A DNA stretch of 64,000 nt from Ascidiaceihabitans sp034111945 (GTDB taxonomy: Bacteria > Pseudomonadota > Alphaproteobacteria > Rhodobacterales > Rhodobacteraceae), in assembly GCA_047626725.1 (NCBI GenBank), contig JBLHSG010000003.1:88812-152811 (forward strand), written 5' to 3'. Made by a program: the position numbers and the translations under genes. This document shows, piece after piece, positions 43,445 to 52,225 of this stretch. How positions within the stretch are numbered: position 1 is the stretch's first letter; the number at the start of each line of letters is the position of its first letter. The notes under the pieces were generated by a model. The model was not told where the DNA came from. It saw only the letters and a list, made by a program, of their open reading frames with translations, and ran no database searches.

Positions 43445-44461
43445 TTAGCGGAACGGTGGGCTGTACATCAGGCCGCCGTCTGTCCACTGAGCGTTCAGGC
43501 CACGGGCCAGACCGATTGGTGTGGCTTCGCCGATGTTCTTTTCAAAGATTTCACCGTAGTTGCCGGACACTGCAATGGCTTTCATTGCCCAGTCAGCGTT
43601 CAGACCCAGCATCTCGCCCAGCGTACCTTCGGTACCCAACAGACGGTTGATTTCTGGGTTGTTTGTGCCAGCTGTCATTTCTGCAAGGTTGGCAGATGTG
43701 ACGCCCAGCTCTTCAGCTGTGATCAACGCGTTCAAAGTCCAGCGAACAACGTCGCCCCAGTTGTTGTCGCCGTGGCGAACAAGCGGGCCGAGTGGCTCTT
43801 TGGAAACGATTTCTGGCAGCAAAACGTGGTCGCCAGGTGCTTCGAATGTTGCACGTGTCGCGGCCAAGCCGGATGCGTCAGTTGTGTAAACGTCGCAAGC
43901 GCCGGCAAGGTACTGTTGTGAACCTTCAGCGTTTGTTTCGATTGGCACTGGCTCATAAGAGATGCCGTTTGAACGGAAGAAGTCCGCCAAGTTCAGCTCT
44001 GTTGTTGTGCCGGTTTGGATGCAAACTGTTGCGCCATCAAGATCTTTGGCAGAAGAAACGCCCAGAGCTTTTGGAACCATGAAGCCTTGGCCATCATAGT
44101 AGTTTACGCCAACGAAAGTGAACTTCAGGTCCACATCGCGTGAGAATGTCCATGTTGTGTTACGTGCCAGCATGTCGATTTCGCCAGACGCCAGCGCAGT
44201 AAAGCGTGTTTTGCCTGTTGTTGGAACGAATTCAACGGCGTTGCCGTCACCCAATACAGCGGCGGCTACGGCGCGACATACAGCAACGTCAAAGCCTTTC
44301 CATTCGCCGTTCGCATCTGGTGCAGCAAAGCCAACCAGACCAGTTGTAACGCCACAGTTCAATTTACCGCGTGCTTTTACGTCGTCCATAGTGCCGGCAG
44401 CTGCAGCGCCAGCAGCAAGGCCAGCAACGGTCAACGCGCTAAAGATTACAGATTTTTTCAT
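43445..44461 (-). CDS. aapJ: General L-amino acid ABC transporter substrate-binding protein AapJ
   Basis: A 338-residue periplasmic protein with a signal peptide (VIFSALTVAGLAAGAAAAG) and the family-3 solute-binding fold (LNCGVTTGLVGFAAPDANG, WKGFDVAVCRAVAAAVLG, GEIDMLARNTTWTFSRD). It catches a broad range of L-amino acids. ATG 44461 has GGAAGAGG upstream. It heads the operon. Confidence 0.94.
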   Translation of the reverse strand: MKKSVIFSALTVAGLAAGAAAAGTMDDVKARGKLNCGVTTGLVGFAAPDANGEWKGFDVAVCRAVAAAVLGDGNAVEFVPTTGKTRFTALASGEIDMLARNTTWTFSRDVDLKFTFVGVNYYDGQGFMVPKALGVSSAKDLDGATVCIQTGTTTELNLADFFRSNGISYEPVPIETNAEGSQQYLAGACDVYTTDASGLAATRATFEAPGDHVLLPEIVSKEPLGPLVRHGDNNWGDVVRWTLNALITAEELGVTSANLAEMTAGTNNPEINRLLGTEGTLGEMLGLNADWAMKAIAVSGNYGEIFEKNIGEATPIGLARGLNAQWTDGGLMYSPPFR

Positions 44462-44504
44462 TTTTACCTCTTCCTGATTTTCCACCACAGTTTGGGTGGT
44501 TCGT

Positions 44505-44592
44505 CGGTGTATTTTACACCGTAAGCGATACCCATCCAGCTGTTACCGGATAAGCGTCGCATATAGTGTTAGGATTCAAACGCCCACGTCAA
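44505..44592 (-). promoter_or_regulatory. aapJ promoter candidate and leader hairpin
   Basis: TTGACG (plus-strand CGTCAA, 44587-44592) and an AT-rich CTATAT (44561-44566) about 20 bp away suggest a promoter on the minus strand. In the leader, CGGTGTA (44505-44511) pairs with TACACCG (44515-44521) across a 3-nt loop. The spacing is longer than ideal. Confidence 0.4.
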
Positions 44593-44658
44593 GGGTCAGA
44601 GCACGAAATCGGGCAGCCTCTTAAACCTCAGCCCCAGATCAGCGCGGCTTCCCCCGCG

Positions 44659-45372
44659 TCAAGCTTGCCGACATGCATCAAAAAACCGCTTTGCATGCAA
44701 AAATGCACTCTTTTTGACCTCTGAAAGTGCCTGAGCCTCGTCATCTGGCCCCCACTGTTCTTCTTGCCAAATATCGTCCAATCGCGAGGTATCCCACAAT
44801 TGGGTTGCGGGGAATTTGTCTGTTGTTCCGGCAAAACCCAGAATCAATGACCCGCTGAGCGACACAAGATCGTGGAACGCGGCCAATTCAAAGGCTGTCA
44901 TCGCGTGGGTTTTGGCCCGCAAAACGGCCAGCATTGCGGCATCTTGAGGCACGTGAACAATGCCGATGCGCGGCACTAACTTAACGCCCAGATCGGTTGC
45001 GGCCCACTCCAGCATCGGGTCCCATTCAGCCGACTGGCGCGCGACGAGTTCAACGGGGGTATCCGCGCGGTAGCACAGCAAATCGCTGTCACCGTATTCA
45101 GACAACAGATCCGCGACCTCTTTGTGCTGCGTCGCCACCTTGTCGATGGCGGCATTGGCAGAACGGGTAAACGGCATGGTGTTCGGGTTAACTTTTTCGG
45201 TCTGCGCGTCCCATTCTGCGGCAATTTCATCTGCCAGCGATTGGGTCGGAACAACCAGCGCAGATTTGGCAGGTGTTTTCACCGATCGGCCATCCAATTG
45301 AACAGCAAAACCATCATCTGTCGCAATGCCTTTTGCTTCTTTCCAGAACCGTTTTAACGCCCAATCGCTCAT
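44659..45372 (-). CDS. ATP12-family F1-ATPase assembly chaperone
   Basis: A 237-residue protein: VQLDGRSVKTPAKSALVVP near the start, then NTMPFTRSANAAIDKV and LCYRADTPVELVARQ, the ATP12 pattern. ATP12 protects the F1 alpha subunit during assembly in mitochondria; alphaproteobacteria have the homologue. The ATG at 45372 overlaps the stop of the HAD gene (ATGA). It closes the run degQ-rarA-crcB-rluC-HAD-ATP12. Confidence 0.92.
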   Translation of the reverse strand: MSDWALKRFWKEAKGIATDDGFAVQLDGRSVKTPAKSALVVPTQSLADEIAAEWDAQTEKVNPNTMPFTRSANAAIDKVATQHKEVADLLSEYGDSDLLCYRADTPVELVARQSAEWDPMLEWAATDLGVKLVPRIGIVHVPQDAAMLAVLRAKTHAMTAFELAAFHDLVSLSGSLILGFAGTTDKFPATQLWDTSRLDDIWQEEQWGPDDEAQALSEVKKSAFLHAKRFFDACRQA

Positions 45373-46052
45373 GGCTGTGTGTCCCATAAATCGTTCAGAA
45401 TGTTTGGCAGTTGATCAAAACTGTCGGCAATGCGCGTGGCCTGCACCAAACGGTCCCGCGTATGATAGCCCCACGCCACACCAACGCTGCGCATGCCCGC
45501 AGATCGCGCCATGTCCATGTCAAAACTGGTGTCACCAATCATCACAGCATTGCGCGCATCAACGCCAGCTTCGGTCATTGCGGTCAACAACATTGATGGA
45601 TGCGGTTTGGACGGATGAAAATCAGCGACTTGTTGGGTCACGAACATGTTTTCGAATCCGTGCCCTTCGAGCAGTTTATCCAGACCGCGTTTGGATTTGC
45701 CGGTGGCGACGCCCAACACGATATTTGACTGGGCACTTAGCGCCTCAAGACAGGCGCGCGCACCGGGATACAACGGCGACGACACCACAGCGCCCGCCTG
45801 TTTGCGCGCGGCCATGTAACTGTCTTTGTAGGCCTGAACCAACAGCGCATGCGTGTCGCTGTCTGCATCAGGGGCCAGCATGGGCATCAAAACATCCAAC
45901 GACAATCCGACCCCGCCAAGGATCGTGGCGCGGTCTGGCAATGTTTGTTCCGCAACCGCAAAGGCCGCGGTCATCGCCGAAACAATATCGCCCTGACTGT
46001 CCACCAACGTGCCGTCGACATCGAAAATGACCAGCCGCACATCCGCAGCCAT
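45369..46052 (-). CDS. HAD-superfamily hydrolase, phosphoglycolate-phosphatase-like
   Basis: A 227-residue HAD enzyme: motif I VIFDVDGTLVDSQ, motif II GVATGKSKRGL, motif III/IV SKPHPSMLLTA and VMIGDTSFDMDMA, with an alpha-helical cap. It probably removes phosphate from a small organic phosphate such as 2-phosphoglycolate. The ATG at 46052 overlaps the upstream stop (TGATG). Confidence 0.9.
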   Translation of the reverse strand: MAADVRLVIFDVDGTLVDSQGDIVSAMTAAFAVAEQTLPDRATILGGVGLSLDVLMPMLAPDADSDTHALLVQAYKDSYMAARKQAGAVVSSPLYPGARACLEALSAQSNIVLGVATGKSKRGLDKLLEGHGFENMFVTQQVADFHPSKPHPSMLLTAMTEAGVDARNAVMIGDTSFDMDMARSAGMRSVGVAWGYHTRDRLVQATRIADSFDQLPNILNDLWDTQP

Positions 46053-47092
46053 CAAAGCGACTCGAACGGATCTTCTGCAGCCAGATCTTCGGTCCAACCA
46101 AAGGTATCCCAGCTGTGCGCCATGTGTTCTGGCAATTCGGCCGTCACTGTGATGACTTTTTTGGTTTCAGGATGCTGGAACCGCATCATACGTGCGTGCA
46201 GGTGCAGTTTTTTCGAAATCGTACCGCCCAATTGCGCGCCCCAACCGTCGCCCATGTTTTCCTGACCAGAGCCACCGTATTTGCCATCGCCAATGATCGG
46301 ATGCCCGATTTCAGCCATGTGCGCGCGCAACTGGTGCGTCCGCCCGGTGATTGGTTCCATCGCGATCCAAGCAGCACGAGACGCCACGCGGTACAGCGTT
46401 GCATACAAGGTTTGCGCGCGTTTTGCGCCCTCGGTGCTTTCGACGTCACGCGGATGCACAGCGATCATTTTTTCGCCTTCGCCGCCCTTGCCACGTCCTG
46501 CGGCCTTGACCAATCCAAACCGGATTTCACCAAGGTACGGCGTCGGCACACCTGCGACCAGCGCCCAGTAAATCTTGCGCGTTTCGCGGTGACGCATCGC
46601 TTCGGTTAGCGCGCGTGCGGCAACCCGTGTGCGGGCCAACAGCAAAACACCGGATGTGTCTTTGTCCAAGCGGTGCACAAGGCGCGGCTTTTCTTCGTAG
46701 TCAAATTGCAACGCCTCGCACAGCCCATCAACGTGACGAGTATGACCAGATCCACCTTGGGTCGGCAGGCCCGCAGGTTTGTTGATGGCAATGACGTGAT
46801 CGTCTTTGTAGATCACACAATCCAGCATCAATTTGGTATCAGCAGCAGACACGCGACGTTTGTGATCTGGTTCTGGGGCAGCATGATCCGGCAGCGGCGG
46901 AATGCGAATTTGCATGCCGACTTCGATGCGGGTCGACCCTTTTACGCGGCCACCATCAACGCGCAAATCACCCTTGCGGCACATCTTGTCGACGCGACCC
47001 TGCGGAATATGGGGGAAACGGCGTTTGAACCAACGATCAAGGCGTTGGTCGCCTTCGTCTTTTCCTACGACAACGGTTTGAACACGGCTCAT
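46052..47092 (-). CDS. rluC: RluA/RluC-family 23S rRNA pseudouridine synthase
   Basis: A 346-residue pseudouridine synthase. An N-terminal S4 RNA-binding domain (RLDRWFKRRFPHIPQGRVDK) is followed by the catalytic domain with HRLDKDTSGVLLLAR, containing the catalytic Asp, and GRTHQLRAHMAEIGHPI. The RluC type modifies three uridines of 23S rRNA. It overlaps crcB by ATGA and the HAD gene by one base. Exact target sites are inferred from the family. Confidence 0.9.
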   Translation of the reverse strand: MSRVQTVVVGKDEGDQRLDRWFKRRFPHIPQGRVDKMCRKGDLRVDGGRVKGSTRIEVGMQIRIPPLPDHAAPEPDHKRRVSAADTKLMLDCVIYKDDHVIAINKPAGLPTQGGSGHTRHVDGLCEALQFDYEEKPRLVHRLDKDTSGVLLLARTRVAARALTEAMRHRETRKIYWALVAGVPTPYLGEIRFGLVKAAGRGKGGEGEKMIAVHPRDVESTEGAKRAQTLYATLYRVASRAAWIAMEPITGRTHQLRAHMAEIGHPIIGDGKYGGSGQENMGDGWGAQLGGTISKKLHLHARMMRFQHPETKKVITVTAELPEHMAHSWDTFGWTEDLAAEDPFESL

Positions 47093-47469
47093 GCGAAAAT
47101 TCCTCGGGCGACAGCTAGGCCTATCATCAGGCCAACAATTGAAAGGCCGACGGACAAGGCCACATACAGGCTCGCCGCGCCGATATGTCCTCGTTCCATC
47201 AGATTAACAGTTTCCAGCGAAAAGGCCGAAAATGTTGTGAAACCACCAAGCAGTCCCGTCATCACAAACGGGCTGAAATGCGTCAGCCCACGGTGCGCTG
47301 CGGCCACGACAAACATGCCCATCAAGAACGAGCCGATCACGTTGACCGACAAAATGGCCAACGGAAACTCGGACGGGCCTGTCAAACGCATCACGCCGAC
47401 CCCAAACAGGTAACGCATTGACGCGCCGATGGCCCCACCTAGGGCAACAAGAGACAAGGTTGAAAACAT
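47089..47469 (-). CDS. crcB: Fluoride channel CrcB (FluC)
   Basis: A 126-residue, four-helix membrane protein with GGAIGASMRYLFG, SVNVIGSFLMGM and GLLGGFTTFSAFSLE, the Fluc pore motifs (Asn and the two Phe). It exports fluoride as a dual-topology dimer. The ATG at 47469 gives the normal length; the open frame extends to 47547. It is inside an operon, and I see no fluoride riboswitch before it. Confidence 0.93.
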   Translation of the reverse strand: MFSTLSLVALGGAIGASMRYLFGVGVMRLTGPSEFPLAILSVNVIGSFLMGMFVVAAAHRGLTHFSPFVMTGLLGGFTTFSAFSLETVNLMERGHIGAASLYVALSVGLSIVGLMIGLAVARGIFA

Positions 47470-47515
47470 AGTCGTCCGCATCGCGCAGTCCGCGGCCAGA
47501 GTCAAGTTTAGCGCG

Positions 47516-48817
47516 CTATTCGCCCCGTCGTGCCCGCAGTTTTGCAAAGTAATCGAGACGTTTTTTCAACTCGCGCTCGTGACCACGTTCAACAGGAACA
47601 TAAAGCACCGGGCGTTTCATCCCGTCGGGGAAATAATTCTGACCCGAAAACCCGTCTTCGGCATCATGATCATAGGCATAGCCCGCGCCGTACCCTTGGT
47701 CTTTCATCAGCGACGTTGCGCCGTTCAGGATGTGTTTGGGCGGTGGTTCTGATCCGGTTTGTTTGGCCGCATTTCGCGCCGCTTTGTACGCCACATAGGT
47801 CGCGTTCGATTTGGGCGCGAGCGCGAGGTAGGTAACGGCTTGCGCCAAAGCAAGTTCCCCCTCGGGGCTGCCCAACCGTTCGTAGGTTTCCCACGACTGC
47901 AGGCAAACGGCTTGGGCATTGGGGTCAGCCAGCCCGATGTCTTCAACCGCCATTCGGGTAATGCGACGGGCCAAAAAACGCGGGTCTTCGCCGCCTTCAA
48001 GCATGCGCGCGAACCAATAGAGCGCCGCATCAGGATCGGACCCACGCACCGATTTATGCAAGGCACTAATCAGGTTGTAATGCGCATCGCCACCTTTGTC
48101 GTATTGCGCGGCGCGGCGCATTAAACGGGTGGCAACCGCGTCTTTGTTCAGCTTGCCCTCAACCGTCCATGCCGCGACCTGTTCGATCAAATTCAACAGT
48201 GCGCGCCCGTCACCATCCGCCATCTCAAGCAAGGTTTCGCGCGCAGGCCCATCAAGTGGCAAGGCACGATCCAGTTCCTTTTCCGCGCGCTGCGCAAGGC
48301 GTTCCATGTCCGCCAGATCTAGGCGCTCAAGCACCAGAACCTGACTGCGCGACAGGACAGCGGCGTTCAATTCAAACGACGGATTTTCGGTGGTCGCCCC
48401 AACCAACAAGATTGTACCGTCTTCCATGTGCGGCAGGAAACCGTCTTGCTGCGCTTTGTTAAAACGGTGGATTTCGTCAACAAACAGCAACGTCCCCTGC
48501 CCGTTTTGGCGACGAATACGCGCGCCCTCAAATACTTTTCTTAGGTCTGGCACGCCAGTAAAGATCGCAGAAATCTGGACAAAATGCAGATCGGTTTCAT
48601 TTGCCAGCAACCGCGCGATTGTGGTTTTTCCAACGCCCGGGGGCCCCCAGAAAATCAACGATGTCAGCGCGCCTGCACCCAGCATCACCGTCAATGGCGC
48701 ATCAGGCCCCAACACTTGGGTTTGGCCAATAACCTCGGCCAACGATTGTGGGCGCAACCGATCCGCCAAAGGGCGCGGCATGTCTGCAACCGGCTGATCC
48801 CCGAATAAATCGGCCAT
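47516..48817 (-). CDS. rarA: Replication-associated recombination protein RarA (MgsA)
   Basis: A 433-residue AAA+ ATPase: DRLRPQSLAEVIGQ at the start, Walker A GPPGVGKTTIARLL, Walker B LLFVDEIHRFNKAQQD, sensor ATTENPSFEL, and a C-terminal tetramerisation part with YLALAPKSNATYVAY. It acts at stalled replication forks. It overlaps the protease gene by one base (TGATG). Confidence 0.95.
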   Translation of the reverse strand: MADLFGDQPVADMPRPLADRLRPQSLAEVIGQTQVLGPDAPLTVMLGAGALTSLIFWGPPGVGKTTIARLLANETDLHFVQISAIFTGVPDLRKVFEGARIRRQNGQGTLLFVDEIHRFNKAQQDGFLPHMEDGTILLVGATTENPSFELNAAVLSRSQVLVLERLDLADMERLAQRAEKELDRALPLDGPARETLLEMADGDGRALLNLIEQVAAWTVEGKLNKDAVATRLMRRAAQYDKGGDAHYNLISALHKSVRGSDPDAALYWFARMLEGGEDPRFLARRITRMAVEDIGLADPNAQAVCLQSWETYERLGSPEGELALAQAVTYLALAPKSNATYVAYKAARNAAKQTGSEPPPKHILNGATSLMKDQGYGAGYAYDHDAEDGFSGQNYFPDGMKRPVLYVPVERGHERELKKRLDYFAKLRARRGE

Positions 48818-50196
48818 CAGAGGCGGAACCGAAGTTGCACGCGTTGTTCGCCGCGCAGCACCCGCATTGAAACACCGCGCGCCCCATCAGCGAGGGTTTT
48901 TTGAACGTCCAGCGGCGTCTGAACCGCCTTGCCGCGCACGGTTTCGATAACGTCACCCGTTTCCAAACCAGCCGCCGCGCCGTACGGCCCGTTGAACGTC
49001 ACGACCACGCCGGACGCCGCCAGCTGTAGGTTCATTTCACTGATCACAGCAGGGTTGATCCGCGCCAATTGCAGGCCCGGCAAAATGGAACGTTCGCCCA
49101 AAACGATTGCATCGCGTGACGGTTCATCTGGTGCTGCGAGCAGTTCGACATCAATGTCTGTGGTTTGCCCATCGCGCACACGCGTCACTTTGGATGTGTT
49201 GCCTAAGCCGGCCACGCTCATTCTGAACACCATTTCTGATGGCGTGTTCACCGCTTGGCCATCAACTGCTATGATGACGTCGCCTGCTAGAAAACCTGCT
49301 TCGACAAACGGGCTAACAGGATGAAGGCCTGAAATAACGATGCCGCCGGAACGATCCAGGCCAAATGTCTCGGCCATATCTGCGTCGACGGGCTGTCCGC
49401 TCATTCCTGCCCATGGGCGTTGGAATGTCTGATTTCCGGCCTCTGCTTGGGCCACAAACGCACCGACCAAATCGGCAGGAATGGCAAATCCGATCCCGTT
49501 TGATCCACCTGAGTGGCTTAGGATTCGCGTGTTAATTCCGATCAATTGCCCTGCCATATCGATCAACGCGCCGCCGGAATTTCCGGGGTTAATTGGCGCG
49601 TCGGTTTGAATAAAATAGCCACGCCCTGACCCATTGGAACTGCCTGATCGTGCAAGGCCCGACACAATGCCACTGCTGACAGTTTGCCCAACGCCGAACG
49701 GATTGCCGATCGCCAAAACCAATTCGCCAACTTCAACATCATCGCTGGATCGCAGATCAATGCTTGGTAGATCGTCGGCGCCTTCAAGTTGCAAAATCGC
49801 GAGGTCACTGTCCTTGTCACCCAGCAAAACCCGCGCTGAGTATTCGCGCCGATCGTTCAAAACCACGCGAATATCCGTCGCCATGCCAACAACATGATAG
49901 TTCGACACAACGATACCGCTGCTAGACAGGATCACACCCGACCCAAGTGAATTCTGGACACGCGGCGCAGGTGCACCACCGTCAAAAAAGCGTTGGAAGA
50001 ACGGGTCATCCATGAACGTATTTCGCCGTGCTTGGGTGATGCGTTTGGCATAAATGTTAACAACGGCCGGCGCTGATTGTTTGACCAAAGGGGCAAAGCT
50101 AAGGCTGATCTGCGCTTGATTTTGCGGTATCTGCTGCTGGGCAAATGCGAGTGTGGACCAACCGAGCGCGGCGATGAGGGCGATAATATATTTCAT
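48817..50196 (-). CDS. Periplasmic serine protease, DegP/DegQ (Do) family
   Basis: A 459-residue exported HtrA protease. The signal peptide (YIIALIAALGWSTLAFA) is cleaved near residue 19. The triad fits His101 (SNYHVVG), Asp131 (DSDLAIL) and Ser207 (INPGNSGGALID), and two PDZ domains follow (about 275-365 and 385-455). It degrades or refolds damaged envelope proteins. The ATG at 50196 starts the signal peptide; the frame extends to 50232. Confidence 0.93.
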   Translation of the reverse strand: MKYIIALIAALGWSTLAFAQQQIPQNQAQISLSFAPLVKQSAPAVVNIYAKRITQARRNTFMDDPFFQRFFDGGAPAPRVQNSLGSGVILSSSGIVVSNYHVVGMATDIRVVLNDRREYSARVLLGDKDSDLAILQLEGADDLPSIDLRSSDDVEVGELVLAIGNPFGVGQTVSSGIVSGLARSGSSNGSGRGYFIQTDAPINPGNSGGALIDMAGQLIGINTRILSHSGGSNGIGFAIPADLVGAFVAQAEAGNQTFQRPWAGMSGQPVDADMAETFGLDRSGGIVISGLHPVSPFVEAGFLAGDVIIAVDGQAVNTPSEMVFRMSVAGLGNTSKVTRVRDGQTTDIDVELLAAPDEPSRDAIVLGERSILPGLQLARINPAVISEMNLQLAASGVVVTFNGPYGAAAGLETGDVIETVRGKAVQTPLDVQKTLADGARGVSMRVLRGEQRVQLRFRL

Positions 50197-50364
50197 AGTC
50201 CAAGATATGCGACGCAGGATGGCTGTGCGCAAGGGCGCGTGGGGATCAGGTATCGCCTACGACGTTTTGTGGCATGGATTTGCCAAATGCAGATTGTAGC
50301 CGGCTAAAGACAGTTGAGTGATAGAGGGCAAAGTTGTGGCCCTCTATCAGGTGTTCATTTGCCT

Positions 50365-50905
50365 CTACTTTACGAGCTTGGAATTCTCGTCAGACGCTGC
50401 GGCGCTGTGCGTGGATTTAAAGTAATCAGGGCGCCATGACAGCCCGCCAAAGATAATCCGCAAACGATCCCCCCATGTCCGGCACTGTTTTACATCACGC
50501 CAAATTAACCCAAATTCACAAAAAGTAATTTTGATCGGAATGTTGGTGTGAATATTGCGCGTCAGCCCATAAACAACCTTTTCGTCTTCGCGCGCAAACG
50601 TCCCGAACAGCTTGTCCCAAATCATCAGAATGCCACCATAGTTTTTATCAAGATATTTTCGGTTGGACCCATGATGGACACGGTGCACCGACGGCGTGTT
50701 GAATATTTCGTCCAGCCAACCCAGTTTGTGAACGCGTTCGGTATGAACCCAATGTTGATATTGGGCGACCAGAACCAAGGCGACAATGGCCTGGAACGGG
50801 TTGAAACCAATCAGGATCATCGGGATCAAAAAGGCCCATTCAAAGAACCCCTCGACGATACTAAGCCGGAAACCAACGGTCAGATTGTAGTCTTCAATAA
50901 CCTGT
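50365..50905 (-). pseudogene. Sterol desaturase family gene, 5' truncated
   Basis: The frame reads as the C-terminal part of a fatty-acid-hydroxylase-family protein: EDYNLTVGFRLSIVEGFFEW, VAQYQHWVHTERVHKLGW, and the last His box SVHRVHHGSNRKYLDKNYGG. The first two His boxes and the first membrane helices, over 100 residues, are absent. The frame stays open to 51036, but upstream of about 50903 it is only the antisense of the Hint gene. Without the first His boxes no di-iron site can form, so the product should be inactive. Confidence 0.78.
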
Positions 50906-51491
50906 TTCGCTGCCGGCACGATGATCGCAACCCCTACGGGTGAACGTTGCGTCGGAACCCTAAACATCGGCGACGTGATCACGACAGCGGCCGGCGGCAC
51001 AACAAAGGTGCTTTGGCTGGCGCAGCAAACAATCACCGCGCGTCACGGGATGACCGCAAAACGCGCGCCAGTTCGTATTCTTGCGGGGGCAATGGTCAAT
51101 CACACCGACATGATCGTCACTGTGGATCATGGTATGGTCATCGACGGGCTGGTGGTTAACGCGTCTGCCTTGGTCAACGGAACCTCGATTGACTGGGTTG
51201 CCGAAACGGATATTCCCAAAGCGTTCATCGTTTATCACATCGAAACCACGCACCACGCACCACGATGTCGTTCTGGCAAATGGTGCCGCAACCGAAACGT
51301 TTGTCGATGCAGCAGGTCGCGCTGGTTTCGACAATCATCAAGAATACCTTGATCTGTATGGTGCCGAACGCATCATTCCAGAAATGAACACACCCCGGAT
51401 TTCAACGCAGCGATTGTTGCCAGACGCAATCAAAGCGCGCTTGGGAATTGTTGATCAATCCATCGAATTCAATCAGCTGTTACACGCCTAA
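50891..51491 (+). pseudogene. Hint-domain protein remnant, 5' truncated and frameshifted
   Basis: From 50903 the frame reads CFAAGTMIATPTGERCV, the start of a Hedgehog/intein-type Hint domain, then APVRILAGAMVNHTDMIVTV and VNASALVNGTSIDWV. The N-terminal part of the host protein is missing, with an in-frame stop at 50888-50890. At 51250-51263 the 7-mer GCACCAC occurs twice in tandem, which throws the frame off; past it another frame continues as HHDVVLANGAATETFVDAAG and YLDLYGAERIIPEMNTP to the stop at 51491. Hint proteins of this kind are common in Rhodobacterales and are usually secreted calcium-binding or RTX-like proteins. Confidence 0.82.
51250..51263 (+). repeat. 7-bp tandem duplication that breaks the Hint frame
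   Basis: GCACCAC at 51250-51256 is repeated directly at 51257-51263. Removing one copy joins VYHIETTHH to DVVLANGAATE in one frame. Confidence 0.85.
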
Positions 51492-51537
51492 ATCCAGCGC
51501 TCCGATCCGAACGGCAACGCTGGTTCAGACAAAATCA

Positions 51538-51571
51538 CACCCCGAGCGGCGATCGCCCTCGGGGTGTTTTT
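51538..51571 (+). terminator. Terminator after the Hint remnant
   Basis: CACCCCGAG (51538-51546) pairs with CTCGGGGTG (51558-51566), followed by five T. A clear plus-strand intrinsic terminator. Confidence 0.85.
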
Positions 51572-51607
51572 GTGTTCGGGTTAGATTTTATGCATGGTTG
51601 TGCCCAC

Positions 51608-51637
51608 AAAAAAAGCCCCCGCCAATCAGGCGAGAGC
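51608..51637 (-). terminator. Terminator of the alpha operon (after rplQ)
   Basis: On the minus strand GCTCTCGCC pairs with GGCGGGGGC (two G-T/T-G pairs allowed) across TGATT, followed by seven T. It ends the rpsM-rpsK-rpoA-rplQ transcript. Confidence 0.85.
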
Positions 51638-51665
51638 TTGTATCAAACTTAATGGTTCGAAATTC

Positions 51666-52085
51666 TTATTCTGCGGACGCTTCTGCTGCTGCAACGCGGG
51701 CTTTGTCGCCTGCGCCTTTTGCATCACGGTCACGATCAACAAATTCGATGATCGCCATCGGTGCCATGTCGCCATAACGGAAACCAGCCTTTAGAACGCG
51801 CACATAACCACCTTGGCGGTCTTTGTAGCGTGGTCCCAAGATGTCGAACAATTTCGCGACATATTGGTCTTGCTTCAGCTTGGACGCTGCTTGGCGACGG
51901 GCGTGTAGATCGCCACGTTTGGCCAATGTGATCATTTTTTCAATGATCGGGCGCAGTTCTTTTGCTTTTGGCAATGTTGTTTTGATTTGCTCATGTTCGA
52001 TGAGCGAGCCGGCCATGTTTGCCCAGAGCGCCTTGCGGTGCTCATGTGTACGATTCAGGCGGCGGTATCCACGTGCGTGACGCAT
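51666..52085 (-). CDS. rplQ: 50S ribosomal protein L17
   Basis: A 139-residue basic protein starting MRHARGYRRLNRTHEHRKAL, with TTLPKAKELRPIIEKMITLA and GGYVRVLKAGFRYGDMAPMA. L17 sits near the exit tunnel of the large subunit. AGGAG precedes the ATG. The last 20 residues are Ala/Glu rich and variable. It is the last gene of the alpha operon, 140 bp after rpoA. Confidence 0.97.
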   Translation of the reverse strand: MRHARGYRRLNRTHEHRKALWANMAGSLIEHEQIKTTLPKAKELRPIIEKMITLAKRGDLHARRQAASKLKQDQYVAKLFDILGPRYKDRQGGYVRVLKAGFRYGDMAPMAIIEFVDRDRDAKGAGDKARVAAAEASAE

Positions 52086-52195
52086 TTCTTTTCTCCTAAT
52101 GTGCTCTCTACGAGCTTTTTTACTTTGTCTGGCCCACGATGCGTGTCGTGAACTCTCCTTGGGGCGGTATGCCCAGTCTGTGATCGTGCGGGTAA

Positions 52196-52214
52196 GGCGG
52201 GCGTGTCGCCCGCC
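52196..52214 (-). other. Intercistronic hairpin between rpoA and rplQ
   Basis: GGCGGGCG (52196-52203) and CGCCCGCC (52207-52214) form a perfect 8-bp stem with a 3-nt loop and no T-run. It may mark an RNA processing or stability site. Confidence 0.5.
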
Positions 52215-52225
52215 ACCCCAATTAC

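Noticed and set aside
47470..47547. Fluoride riboswitch before crcB
   Set aside because: crcB lies inside an operon with 46 bp to the upstream gene, and I see no pseudoknot-like riboswitch sequence there.
50906..51036. N-terminal part of a desaturase gene reaching 51036
   Set aside because: This part of the open frame is antisense to the Hint remnant and has no desaturase features; the apparent gene is a chimera over a deletion junction.
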